Assembly: GCA_030616425.1 (NCBI GenBank)
Contig: JAUWXJ010000076.1
Span: 1-10,467, forward strand
Direction of reading: 5' to 3'
Length of the DNA: 10,467 nucleotides
Source: Desulfobacterales bacterium
GTDB lineage: Bacteria; Desulfobacterota; Desulfobacteria; Desulfobacterales; C00003060
Under the pieces are notes generated by a model that worked only from the letters and a program-made list of their open reading frames with translations, ran no database searches and was not told the origin of the DNA. Positions 1 through 6,565 of the stretch are shown here, in pieces (position 1 is the stretch's first letter; each line of letters begins with the position of its first letter). Made by a program: the position numbers and the translations under genes.

Positions 1-1336
1 GGCAGTATCGGCTGGAACCTTTGACGAGGCGTTTCTTGAGCTGCCGCGGGAAGTCCTGATCACGGCCATGCGAGAACACCAGAAATACTTTGCTGTGGTG
101 AGTTCAGATCATCAATTGTTGCCCTGTTTCATTGCAGTCAACAATACACCAGCTGAAGATATGGCCATGGTCACATCTGGACACGAGCGGGTCATTCGGG
201 CAAGGCTTGAGGATGCCCGCTTCTTTTTTGAGACCGACGCAAAAAATTCCCCCCATGAGATGGTTGAACGGCTCAAAGGGGTCTTGTTTCAGGCCAAGCT
301 GGGAACCATGTTTGAGAAGGTGTGTCGCGTGCAGAAACTGGCCGAGTACCTTGCTAAATTGACGACGCCTAAGTTGAAATCCTCGGTATCACGGGCAGCA
401 TGGTTATGCAAATCAGACCTGACCACCCAAATGGTGAATGAGTTTCCAAGGCTCCAGGGTGTGATGGGTCGCATTTACGCGGCCCGCGAAAGGGAGCCCA
501 AGGTTGTGGCTCAGGCTATTGAGGAGCACTATTTGCCGGCCCGTGCTGGAGGCCGACTCCCTGAGACCCCTGCTGGTGCCATTCTGAGCATTGCTGACAA
601 GTTGGATACGATCTGCGGCTGTTTTGGAATCGGTCTGATCCCGAGCGGGACCTCTGATCCATATGCCCTGAGACGCCAGGCCATAGGGATTATCCAGATC
701 ATGTTAGCCCGGGCTTTTTCCTTCTCCCTAAAAGGGCTGATTCAAAAGAGCATTGAGCTTTTGGACGATAAGATATCTGGAAATACAGAGCAGCTGACGC
801 AGAAAGTCCTCACCTTCTTTCAGCATCGCATGGAACACCTGTTAGCCGAGGGTGGCTTCTCCAAGGATGTGATTACTGCCGTGGTCAGCGCTTCCATGGA
901 TGATATCCCCGCGGTTCGAAAGCGGGCCGAGGCCTTGGAAGTAATGAAGGCCAAACCGGATTTCGAGCTTCTTGCTATTGCCTTTAAGCGCGTGGTCAAC
1001 ATTATCAAACAGGCAGAGCAACGGGGCGACATTGCACCAGAGCCACAACGTAACACAATAATATTACAGACCAGGCTCTTTCAGCAAGCAGAGGAACGCG
1101 CACTTAATGCGGCTTTTGAAAAAGTGAAAAAAGAGATATCTGAGGATTTGAACAGGGGAGTCTTTGAAGAGGCCTTGTTGACTGTTGCGACCCTGAAGGA
1201 GCCGGTGGATGCGTTTTTTGACAGGGTTATGGTCTTAACCGAAGATGAGCGTTTAAAAAAGAACCGCCTGGCCCTCCTTAGAGAAATTGCCGACCTCTTT
1301 TCCATCTTTGCCGACTTTTCCAAGATTTCCACGTGA
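1..1336 (+). CDS. glyS: Glycyl-tRNA synthetase beta subunit, 5'-truncated by window edge
   Basis: Beta subunit of the bacterial alpha2beta2 glycyl-tRNA synthetase, which charges tRNA-Gly in the cytoplasm; this subunit carries tRNA-binding parts. The reading frame is open from base 2 and runs into the edge. The first visible residues continue into LPREVLITAMREHQKYF, a conserved GlyS segment, so the ATG at 68 is internal and not the start. Further family blocks are ERVIRARLEDARFFFE, KGVLFQAKLGTMFEKV, AAWLCKSDLTTQMVNEFP and SDPYALRRQA, followed by a helical C-terminal part ending in the DALR-type anticodon-binding region. About 444 codons are visible of a family length near 690, so roughly the N-terminal third is missing to the left. 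glyQ would be expected upstream but is outside the window. The stop lies 13 bp from the stop of the opposing Nudix gene. Identification is very secure. Confidence 0.96.
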   Translation, partial: AVSAGTFDEAFLELPREVLITAMREHQKYFAVVSSDHQLLPCFIAVNNTPAEDMAMVTSGHERVIRARLEDARFFFETDAKNSPHEMVERLKGVLFQAKLGTMFEKVCRVQKLAEYLAKLTTPKLKSSVSRAAWLCKSDLTTQMVNEFPRLQGVMGRIYAAREREPKVVAQAIEEHYLPARAGGRLPETPAGAILSIADKLDTICGCFGIGLIPSGTSDPYALRRQAIGIIQIMLARAFSFSLKGLIQKSIELLDDKISGNTEQLTQKVLTFFQHRMEHLLAEGGFSKDVITAVVSASMDDIPAVRKRAEALEVMKAKPDFELLAIAFKRVVNIIKQAEQRGDIAPEPQRNTIILQTRLFQQAEERALNAAFEKVKKEISEDLNRGVFEEALLTVATLKEPVDAFFDRVMVLTEDERLKKNRLALLREIADLFSIFADFSKIST

Positions 1337-1349
1337 TGGTAGTGTCCGT

Positions 1350-1883
1350 TCACGATTCACGATTCCTCATGGATGTCAGCAGAAGGCCTGCGATGGTCTT
1401 GCCGTCCTGAATCTCGCCCTGTCGGATCATGTCAAGGGCTGTGTCCAAGGGTGTAGGCTGGACTTGCAGGACCTCGTCATCCTGAAGCTTCTGCTCGGCC
1501 AACGTCAATCGAGTGGCAAGAAAGATGTGGATATGTTCATCCGTGTATCCAGGGGCAGGCAGGATTTCAGCAAGCCTAGCAAGCTTTTCCGCTTCATAAC
1601 CTGTCTCTTCCACTAATTCTCGTCGGGCACACTCCATAGGGCCTTCGTCGGGCTCCAAGGTCCCTGCAGGGATCTCTAACAGAAATTTCCCCACTGCATG
1701 GCGGTATTGTCTGACCAAGACAACCTTTCCATCATCAAGAAGCGGCACCATGGCTGCAGCGCCAGGATGGCGAACGATTTCCCGGTCTTTAATCACGCCG
1801 TTCGGCAAGGTCACTTTCTCAAGCACAACATCGAATAGCTTGCCATTGTACAGATTCGTGATCTTGTGCACTTTGACAGACAT
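1350..1883 (-). CDS. Nudix hydrolase, ADP-ribose pyrophosphatase type
   Basis: Likely hydrolyses ADP-ribose (or a related nucleoside diphosphate sugar) to AMP plus ribose 5-phosphate, a cytoplasmic house-cleaning reaction. The 177-residue protein holds a complete Nudix box at residues 74-96: G74, E80, then R88-E89-L90-V91-E92-E93-T94-G95-Y96, so all metal-binding glutamates are present. The N-terminal part (VVLVRQYRHAVGKFLLEIPAG) and the proline about 15 residues after the box (LPAPGYTDEHIH) fit the ADP-ribose pyrophosphatase branch more than MutT or NudC branches. The ATG at 1883 follows a good Shine-Dalgarno, AAAGGAGA, about 5 nt upstream. The gene stands alone, convergent with glyS and divergent from the PiT operon. 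Substrate is inferred from the family; no intact partner gene clarifies it. Confidence 0.93.
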   Translation of the reverse strand: MSVKVHKITNLYNGKLFDVVLEKVTLPNGVIKDREIVRHPGAAAMVPLLDDGKVVLVRQYRHAVGKFLLEIPAGTLEPDEGPMECARRELVEETGYEAEKLARLAEILPAPGYTDEHIHIFLATRLTLAEQKLQDDEVLQVQPTPLDTALDMIRQGEIQDGKTIAGLLLTSMRNRES

Positions 1884-1925
1884 GAGATTCTCCTTTTTCA
1901 GTTAGAACACACCGTGAAAAATTGA

Positions 1926-1954
1926 TTGACGCCATGTAATAAAGCTAATAATAA
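1926..1954 (+). promoter_or_regulatory. Candidate sigma-70 promoter for the PiT-DUF47 operon
   Basis: TTGACG at 1926-1931 is followed, 17 bp later, by TAATAA at 1949-1954; an alternative -10, AATAAT at 1947-1952, is nearer consensus but gives only 15 bp spacing. It sits in an AT-rich stretch between the divergent Nudix and PiT starts and would give a leader of roughly 70 nt. No clear Pho box was found by eye. Confidence 0.35.
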
Positions 1955-1995
1955 ACGGCATACCATAAGGGCATCTGCCCTGTCCACTTCGCTTC

Positions 1996-2027
1996 AATCA
2001 GCCGGAATGTCCAACCGAAAGCTGATT
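1996..2027 (+). promoter_or_regulatory. Hairpin in leader just upstream of the PiT start codon
   Basis: AATCAGC (1996-2002) pairs perfectly with GCTGATT (2021-2027), and inside it CGG (2003-2005) can pair with CCG (2015-2017). The 3' arm ends 5 nt before the ATG at 2033, exactly where a Shine-Dalgarno would lie, and the only purine-rich stretch there (GAAAG) is within the fold. It may restrain translation initiation or serve as a dyad operator; both roles are inference. Confidence 0.4.
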
Positions 2028-2032
2028 AACAT

Positions 2033-3289
2033 ATGAACATCGATATAGTCGTCTTATCCATTGCCACACTGCTCGGTCTTTATATGGCAGCCAACATTGG
2101 TGCCAATGACCTCGCCAACGCCATGGGGACCTCGGTGGGGTCTGGGGCGTTGACCCTGAAGCAAGCTGTGTTGGTGTCGATCATTGCCAATATCCTTGGG
2201 GCTACGCTTGCAGGCGGGCACGTGACCAGCACGATCAGCAAGGGAATCATCGACCCTGGCCTCCTTGTGGACGAACCGAACAGGTTGATGCTTGGCATGT
2301 TTGCTGCCCTTATTGCAGCCAGCGTGTGGGTGCATTTGGCTACATACTTTGGGCTCCCTGTTTCTACCACCCATGCCATCGTGGGGGCAGTGGTGGGCTT
2401 CGGCATTATAAGCGTAGGTGCGGGGGCCGTAAGCTGGGGCAAGATCATCACTATTGCCATGAGTTGGATTATTTCACCGGCTGCAGGGGCCGTGGTCGCA
2501 GGAGGTATCTTCTATTTTGCTGAAAAAAAGATCATGTCTGTCAGGGACCCTCATGCGGCTGCAGTTCACTACACCCCTGTACTCATCTTTGTTGTTGTTC
2601 TGGTACTTATTTTGTCGTTTATATTCAAGGGGCTCAAGAACCTGCACCTTGAGATTGGTTTTTTCCATACGCTTTTACTTGCAATTCCTTGCGCGGTCCT
2701 GGCCAGCCTGGTTGGCCGTAAGTGGGTACGCTGGCAGGTACATCTTAAATGTGAAGTGGGCCCCAATCCTCAGGGGTACACACCCGCAGATTGTGTCTTT
2801 GCCCAGATTCAGGTACTCACGGCCTGCTATGTAGCCTTTGCCCACGGGGCGAATGATGTGGCCAATGCCGTCGGCCCTCTTGCAGCTATCTTCTCTGTGG
2901 TGAAAACCAAGTCCGTTGCCCTCCAGGTGGACGTCCCCTTCTGGATGCTTTTTATGGGTGGCATTGCTGTGGGTGGGGGGCTTTTTGCTTTTGGTACGCG
3001 TGTTATGGAGACCATCGGAAAAAACATTACGGAGATTACCCCGCTCCGGGGGTTTTGTGCAGAATTTGGGGCGGCTACTACTATTCTGATTTGTTCTCGC
3101 CTCGGTCTCCCCGTATCAACTACCCACGTGCTGGTTGGCTCTGTAGTTGGCGTAGGGCTGATGCGCGGCATGGGAACGCTTGATTTGCGTATTCTCAAAA
3201 ACATCGGCCTTTCATGGATCGTGACCCTGCCGTTCACAATAGTCTTGGCCATGGTTTTGTATAAACTCCTTATCCTCTTTTTACTATGA
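2033..3289 (+). CDS. PiT-family inorganic phosphate (or sulfate) permease
   Basis: Integral inner-membrane ion-coupled anion transporter of the PiT (PF01384) family, most likely importing inorganic phosphate. The 418-residue protein shows the internal duplication of the family: GANDLANA at residues 23-30 is repeated as GANDVANA at 272-279, and GLPVSTTH at 107-114 recurs at 358-365. Numerous hydrophobic segments span the whole length, with a more polar central loop near residues 163-180 and 228-255. The start at 2033 gives the short hydrophobic N-terminus expected of this subgroup. No strong Shine-Dalgarno precedes it, and a hairpin occupies that position. It is followed 28 bp later by a DUF47 gene, the usual partner of Pit permeases. 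Some PiT-family members (for example CysP of Bacillus) carry sulfate, so phosphate specificity is probable but not proven by sequence. Confidence 0.94.
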   Translation: MNIDIVVLSIATLLGLYMAANIGANDLANAMGTSVGSGALTLKQAVLVSIIANILGATLAGGHVTSTISKGIIDPGLLVDEPNRLMLGMFAALIAASVWVHLATYFGLPVSTTHAIVGAVVGFGIISVGAGAVSWGKIITIAMSWIISPAAGAVVAGGIFYFAEKKIMSVRDPHAAAVHYTPVLIFVVVLVLILSFIFKGLKNLHLEIGFFHTLLLAIPCAVLASLVGRKWVRWQVHLKCEVGPNPQGYTPADCVFAQIQVLTACYVAFAHGANDVANAVGPLAAIFSVVKTKSVALQVDVPFWMLFMGGIAVGGGLFAFGTRVMETIGKNITEITPLRGFCAEFGAATTILICSRLGLPVSTTHVLVGSVVGVGLMRGMGTLDLRILKNIGLSWIVTLPFTIVLAMVLYKLLILFLL

Positions 3290-3316
3290 ATCAATTACCG
3301 AAAGGAGGGAAGTCGT

Positions 3317-3982
3317 ATGCGCCTAATGCTTAGCTCGTTATTTTACAAATCTCCTTTTGAGAACCTGCAGAAGCACGCAGACAAAGTCAAAGAATGCGCC
3401 CATCTGTTCAAAGAAGCCACGGTCTGCCACATTGGCGAAGAGTGCAAGAAATTTGACATCTTGACCGAACAGGTGGCGCGGCTGGAAAGTGAGGCTGATG
3501 TGATCAAGCGCAATATCCGCAACCATCTACCGAGGGGTATCTTCATGCCGGTAGACAAATTCCAGTTTGTTGATTACCTCAGGGAGCAGGATAAGGTCCT
3601 GGACGAGGTGGAAGAAGCCCTGTTCTGGCTTTCGTTTCGGCCCAAGGGGATCCCGGGTGAAGTGGCTACCGATATCCATAGCCTGGTGGGGGCCGTGATT
3701 CCACCCATTGAAAAGCTACCCGAACTAGTTTCCTTGGCCACTGGCTATTTCAGGAGCAAGTCTGATGAGCAAAGGGACACAATGAAAAGCCTCATCCGCG
3801 AGATTCGCCAGGATGAAAGAGCGGCCGATCATATAGAGAGGGAGGTGAAATTCAAGATCTTTGAACACATAAAAGACCCTCTGGCAGTATTTCACGTGAT
3901 CAGCTTCGTGGGGCATGCGGGTAGTATTGCCGATCACGCCCAGAATGCCTCAGACCGCATGCGGACCATGATTGCTAGATGA
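3317..3982 (+). CDS. DUF47 / PhoU-like Pit accessory protein
   Basis: Cytoplasmic all-helical protein of the DUF47 (TIGR00153, PhoU-related) family, thought to act with or regulate the adjoining Pit permease. The 221 residues match the family length. The N-terminal helix (SSLFYKSPFENLQKHADKV), the acidic metal-binding-like stretch EQVARLESEADVIKRNI (about residues 51-67), the DEVEEALFWLSF helix and the late repeat of the pattern, DERAADHIEREVKFKIFE (about 170-187), are typical. The start at 3317 is set by a very strong Shine-Dalgarno, AAAGGAGG at 3301-3308, 8 nt away; a second ATG at 3326 is less well placed. The much better ribosome site here than on the permease suggests the partner may be made in excess. 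No terminator with a clear T-run follows; the repeat region downstream may serve. Confidence 0.93.
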   Translation: MRLMLSSLFYKSPFENLQKHADKVKECAHLFKEATVCHIGEECKKFDILTEQVARLESEADVIKRNIRNHLPRGIFMPVDKFQFVDYLREQDKVLDEVEEALFWLSFRPKGIPGEVATDIHSLVGAVIPPIEKLPELVSLATGYFRSKSDEQRDTMKSLIREIRQDERAADHIEREVKFKIFEHIKDPLAVFHVISFVGHAGSIADHAQNASDRMRTMIAR

Positions 3983-4065
3983 GGAGGGGAAAGACGGGCC
4001 CAGGTTTTTCCAGAATTTCTCCAGACTGGGGATGTTCAGGAAAAGGTTTTGAACCGCAAAAGCGA

Positions 4066-4097
4066 GCGCATTCCCCGCCGCAGACGGACGGGGGCGC
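4066..4097. repeat. GC-rich hairpin
   Basis: GCGC (4066-4069) then, after ATT, CCCCG and CCG pair with CGG (4085-4087), a bulged A, CGGGG (4089-4093) and GCGC (4094-4097), with a CAGA loop. It resembles a decayed REP-type palindrome and lies just before the larger structured element. It has no T-tract, so it is not an intrinsic terminator of the usual form. Confidence 0.6.
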
Positions 4098-4111
4098 GAG
4101 CGCCTAAATAA

Positions 4112-4285
4112 CCACCTGCGTAGCAGGTGGCTTTGTTGAGCGGCTGCAAGCCGCAAAACAAAGAAGCACGAAGTGCCATTGTTTAAGTTTGCATGCCCAT
4201 GCGGAGCAAGGGGATGCAAACAATCTAAAATGGCCGACTTCCTTACGGTCGAAGATTCCCTGCAGCTTGCTGCAGGGAGCTTCAA
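4112..4285. mobile_element. Putative non-autonomous palindromic element (IS200/IS605- or REP/RAYT-like), or structured RNA
   Basis: Five hairpins follow each other almost without gaps. (1) CCACCTGC/GCAGGTGG, 4112-4130, loop GTA. (2) CTTTGTT/AACAAAG enclosing GCGGCT/AGCCGC, 4131-4163. (3) GCAC/GTGC, 4166-4176. (4) GTTTGCAT/ATGCAAAC, 4187-4221. (5) GAAG/CTTC enclosing TCCCTGCAG/CTGCAGGGA with loop CTTG, 4251-4283, immediately followed by AA so that the end reads TCAA. Known IS200/IS605 elements use subterminal imperfect hairpins and several cleave after TCAA-type tetranucleotides, which is why this class is suggested. There is no transposase, so the element would be a passenger (MITE/PATE-like). 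A transcribed structured RNA is the main alternative. Boundaries are approximate. Confidence 0.5.
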
Positions 4286-4292
4286 ACAGCCC

Positions 4293-5201
4293 CTAATCGT
4301 TTTTTCCTACAAGCTCTTTCAGGGCTTCCATGATCTCTGGATAGCGAAAAGCAAACCCATGCTTTTGCAGCTTCGCCGGGATGGCCCTCTGACCTTCAAG
4401 AAGGACCGACCCAAATTCTCCAAGCACGAGTCTGAGCATAAAGGCAGGTGTTGTCAAGAATGATGGCCGCGACAGGACCTTTCCCAGGGCTTTGGACAAT
4501 TCCCTGTTGCGAACAGGATTTGGTGAGCAGAAATTGACCGGGCCATGGATGTCCTGATGCTCAAAGCAGAACAGAAATGCGTTTAATAGGTCTTCCATGT
4601 GTATCCAGGGAAACCACTGATTGCCGCTCCCTAAAGGCCCCCCAACAAACTTTTTGAAAGCAGGAATCATTTGTCCCAACGCGCCCCCTGTCTTACCAAG
4701 GACAATACCGAATCGGCTTATGACTACTCTTGCGCCCTTGCTGACCGCCTTGTGAGCCTCCTTTTCCCAATCAGCGCAAACCTTGGCCAGGAAATCGTCT
4801 CCAGGGGTATCCCCCTCTGTGAGTTCCTCATCGCCCCGAAAACCATAGTATCCAACAGCTGAGGCGCTGCAAAGGAGTGCCCCTTTTTCTTCGGGCATGG
4901 CTTCTGCCACGTTTTGTGTGGTGAGAACCCGGCTGTCACGGATGAGCTGTTTGGTCTCATCATTCCATCGCCTCAAGATCGAGGCCCCGGATAGATTGAT
5001 TACCACGTCCTGGGCCTGAATTTCTTCCTGCCATGAGCCTTTGACAGAGGTATCAGCAGACACGTATCTGACTTCCTGGGGCGTATAGGTCCTGGGCTGC
5101 GGGGAGTGGTCGACAACAGTGACTTGGTGCCCTTTTTCCACAAGCCGGATGGAGAGTTGGGTGCCGACAAAGCCAAGGCCGCCGGTGATAAGGACCTTCA
5201 C
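4293..5201 (-). CDS. TIGR01777 family NAD(P)-binding epimerase-like protein
   Basis: Extended short-chain dehydrogenase/reductase of the TIGR01777 family (YfcH-like), function unassigned. The 302-residue protein starts with a Rossmann nucleotide-binding loop GGLGFVG (residues 7-13), followed by NLSGA (69-73), SASAVGYYG (112-120), RFGIVLG (163-169) and WIHMEDL (199-205). The last 50 residues or so (PSFLTTPAFMLRLVLGE onward) form the DUF1731 tail specific to this family. Like other members it lacks an obvious YxxxK pair at the usual SDR position. The start is a GTG at 5201: GGAGGT (5205-5210) lies 4 nt upstream, while the overlapping ATG is out of frame and stops at once. It lies downstream of galE on the same strand, but 380 bp of repeats separate them, so it may have its own promoter. 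Family call is secure; substrate unknown. Confidence 0.92.
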   Translation of the reverse strand: MKVLITGGLGFVGTQLSIRLVEKGHQVTVVDHSPQPRTYTPQEVRYVSADTSVKGSWQEEIQAQDVVINLSGASILRRWNDETKQLIRDSRVLTTQNVAEAMPEEKGALLCSASAVGYYGFRGDEELTEGDTPGDDFLAKVCADWEKEAHKAVSKGARVVISRFGIVLGKTGGALGQMIPAFKKFVGGPLGSGNQWFPWIHMEDLLNAFLFCFEHQDIHGPVNFCSPNPVRNRELSKALGKVLSRPSFLTTPAFMLRLVLGEFGSVLLEGQRAIPAKLQKHGFAFRYPEIMEALKELVGKND

Positions 5202-5376
5202 ATTACCTCCGTTTCAATTGCGACTCCGTGAGCCATCAGCTGGGTTGAAGGATTTCGCGCCCGCTCCCAGGGGTCGTTCGAGCTCTGAGAGATCACAGGG
5301 AAATGCTAAATTTCAAAATCCAAATGTCAAATGCCGACTTCTCTATATGTCTAAATTTGACCGGCGTGCTCCCCGC

Positions 5377-5399
5377 AAGCCCCGCCCGGAAGGGCGGGG
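5377..5399. repeat. GC-rich hairpin repeat, copy 1
   Basis: CCCCGCCC (5380-5387) and GGGCGGGG (5392-5399) form a perfect 8-bp stem with loop GGAA. With the preceding AAG the 23-bp unit recurs at 5441-5463 with a single base difference in the loop. Confidence 0.85.
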
Positions 5400-5440
5400 T
5401 CAAGGGGAGCTATACAAGAAGGTCTGTTTTCCTTTCCGGG

Positions 5441-5463
5441 AAGCCCCGCCCGGGAGGGCGGGG
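5441..5463. repeat. GC-rich hairpin repeat, copy 2
   Basis: CCCCGCCC (5444-5451) and GGGCGGGG (5456-5463) form the same 8-bp stem with loop GGGA. It is a direct repeat of 5377-5399, offset by 64 bp, 22 of 23 bases identical. The intervening 41 bp show no repeat structure. Confidence 0.85.
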
Positions 5464-5529
5464 AGGCTTCACATTTTGGAATTTGACATTGACTTGAACT
5501 TTCGGCTTTGGCATTTGGCATTGACTCCC

Positions 5530-5583
5530 AACAAACCCAACAAACTCAACAAACTCAACAAACCCAACAAACCCAATAAACTC
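5530..5583. repeat. 9-bp minisatellite, six units
   Basis: Six head-to-tail copies of AACAAACYC (5530, 5539, 5548, 5557, 5566, 5575), the last varying as AATAAACTC. The only other variation is C/T at position 8. The array runs into the galE stop codon at 5582-5584, so the stop is made from the last repeat unit. The unit is 3 codons long, so changes in copy number keep frame. Confidence 0.9.
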
Positions 5584-6565
5584 AATATCCTTTGGGATTA
5601 TTCTTGTGCCAGTTCCAGGCGGTTTCAACGATTGGCTCAAGGTCAGGAAATTGTGGCCTCCAGCCCAGATCCTTAGTCGCTTTTTCACTTGAGCTGATAA
5701 GGACCGCAGGATCACCCGGACGCCTTTCTACTACCTTTGCCGGAATCTCTTTTCCGGTCACACGCCGGGATATTTCGATTACCTGCTTCACTGAATGGCC
5801 CTTAGCGTTTCCAAGATTGTATTGTCCGCCTGGCAGGCCTGCCAACAATCTCTCCAGAGCAAGCAGATGAGCCTGAGCTAGGTCTTCGATGTGGATGTAA
5901 TCTCGGATGCATGTGCCGTCTGTGGTTGGATAGTCATCCCCGAAGATGTCTACAGTTGGTCGTTGACCAAGGGCCGTCTTAAGCACAAGAGGGATCAAGT
6001 GTGTTTCCGGGTCGTGATCTTCTCCTAACTCGCTATCAGGGTCTGCACCGGCTGCATTAAAATACCGCAGAGAAACCGATTCGAGGCCATAAGCGTTCCT
6101 GAAATCGTGGAGTATCTGTTCAACCATGACTTTGGTCCTGCCGTAAGGACTGATCGGTTTTTGAGGGTGGTCTTCGGTTATAGGAATTTCAACCGGCTCG
6201 CCATAGGTAGCACAAGAGGATGAGAATATGAAATTGCCAATATTCCTTTCAACCATCGCTTCAAGCAGGGCAAGGGTATTTGCAACATTATTCTGGTAGT
6301 ATTTGGCGGGTTCCTTCACAGATTCTTGGACATAACAAAACGCAGCAAAATGCATGACGGCCGAGATAGGGTGGTCCGAAAATATTTTTTGAAGCAGACT
6401 TGAGTCATTCATGGACCCTTTGAAAAAAGGCCCGTACTTTGCTGCTTGCCGGTGGCCGCAAACCAGGTTGTCAAGTACTATCGGCGTGTAACCCTTTACC
6501 GAAAGGTGCTTGGCCATGTGCGATCCAATGTATCCAGCGCCACCAACAACCAAGATGTTTTTCAT
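5582..6565 (-). CDS. galE: UDP-glucose 4-epimerase
   Basis: Interconverts UDP-glucose and UDP-galactose with bound NAD, supplying galactosyl units for lipopolysaccharide and other surface glycans in the cytoplasm. The protein of 327 residues has the NAD-binding loop GGAGYIG (residues 8-14), the catalytic serine region FSSSCATYG (S117) and the YxxxK pair Y141/K145 in SPYGRTK, followed by LRYFNAAGAD and the late block RRPGDPA. Length and motifs are typical. The start chosen, ATG at 6565, overlaps the recD2 stop as ATGA, implying translational coupling, and GGAGG lies 10 nt upstream; an in-frame ATG at 6607 would add 14 unconserved residues inside recD2. It has no promoter of its own that I can see and is probably transcribed with recD2. 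Its stop codon falls within the adjoining 9-bp repeat array. Confidence 0.96.
   Translation of the reverse strand: MKNILVVGGAGYIGSHMAKHLSVKGYTPIVLDNLVCGHRQAAKYGPFFKGSMNDSSLLQKIFSDHPISAVMHFAAFCYVQESVKEPAKYYQNNVANTLALLEAMVERNIGNFIFSSSCATYGEPVEIPITEDHPQKPISPYGRTKVMVEQILHDFRNAYGLESVSLRYFNAAGADPDSELGEDHDPETHLIPLVLKTALGQRPTVDIFGDDYPTTDGTCIRDYIHIEDLAQAHLLALERLLAGLPGGQYNLGNAKGHSVKQVIEISRRVTGKEIPAKVVERRPGDPAVLISSSEKATKDLGWRPQFPDLEPIVETAWNWHKNNPKGY

Larger units (their letters stand above)
3983..4292. other. 310-bp gap between convergent genes, filled by hairpin repeats
   Basis: No credible gene lies here. An open frame on the minus strand (3950-4285) begins inside the 4251-4283 palindrome, its start residues MKLPAASC being simply the translated palindrome, and runs back into the DUF47 gene, so I treat it as spurious. 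The first 80 bp (3983-4062) show no structure I can support beyond a weak CCCAG/CTGGG pairing. From 4066 onward the DNA is almost continuously palindromic; the parts are listed separately. Confidence 0.8.
5323..5522. repeat. AT-rich inverted repeat flanking the two GC-rich hairpins
   Basis: AATGTCAAATGCC at 5323-5335 matches the reverse complement of GGCATTTGGCATT at 5510-5522 in 12 of 13 positions. Farther in and out, related CAAA/TTTG words (for example 5308-5322 against 5471-5487) extend the symmetry imperfectly. The inverted flanks enclose both GC-rich palindromes, suggesting one compound element, though ends cannot be set by eye. Confidence 0.5.
5202..5581. other. 380-bp gene-free gap: compound repeat island
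   Basis: Between galE and the TIGR01777 gene no credible coding sequence is seen; open frames here translate the repeats (for example runs of Asn-Lys-Pro/Leu from the minisatellite). The first 90 bp next to the TIGR01777 start hold its ribosome site but no convincing promoter. From about 5300 the DNA is degenerate AT-rich repeats, two GC-rich hairpins and a 9-bp tandem array, listed separately. Confidence 0.8.

Noticed and set aside
820..1056. Minus-strand open frames inside glyS, and similar antisense frames in PiT, DUF47 and recD2
   Set aside because: They are antisense shadows of secure genes, without ribosome sites or recognisable domains.
1337..1349. Shared terminator between convergent glyS and Nudix genes
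   Set aside because: Only 13 bp lie between the stops and no stem with a T-run is present; the ACGATTC doublet there is a trivial short repeat.
1884..2032. Riboswitch or Pho box before the PiT operon
   Set aside because: No known riboswitch core was recognised in the 149 bp, and no CTGTCAT-type direct repeats were seen; only a simple dyad and a weak GGGC/GCCC stem are present.
4251..4283. Palindrome next to the TIGR01777 stop as an intrinsic terminator
   Set aside because: The stem is strong, but neither strand has a T-tract after it; a repeat-element end fits better.
3950..4285. 111-codon minus-strand open frame overlapping the DUF47 3' end
   Set aside because: Its N-terminus is the translated palindrome at 4251-4283, and it runs antisense into a secure gene; typical repeat-derived spurious frame.
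5530..5583. Possible CRISPR array or iteron origin
   Set aside because: Units are 9 bp with no spacers, so not CRISPR; no replication initiator gene or DnaA boxes nearby, so not called an origin.
5119..5715. Open frames on both strands across the repeat island, including Asn-Lys-Pro and Phe-Val-Glu runs
   Set aside because: The low-complexity runs come from the 9-bp tandem array and the rest overlaps TIGR01777 or galE; no start context or family motif.
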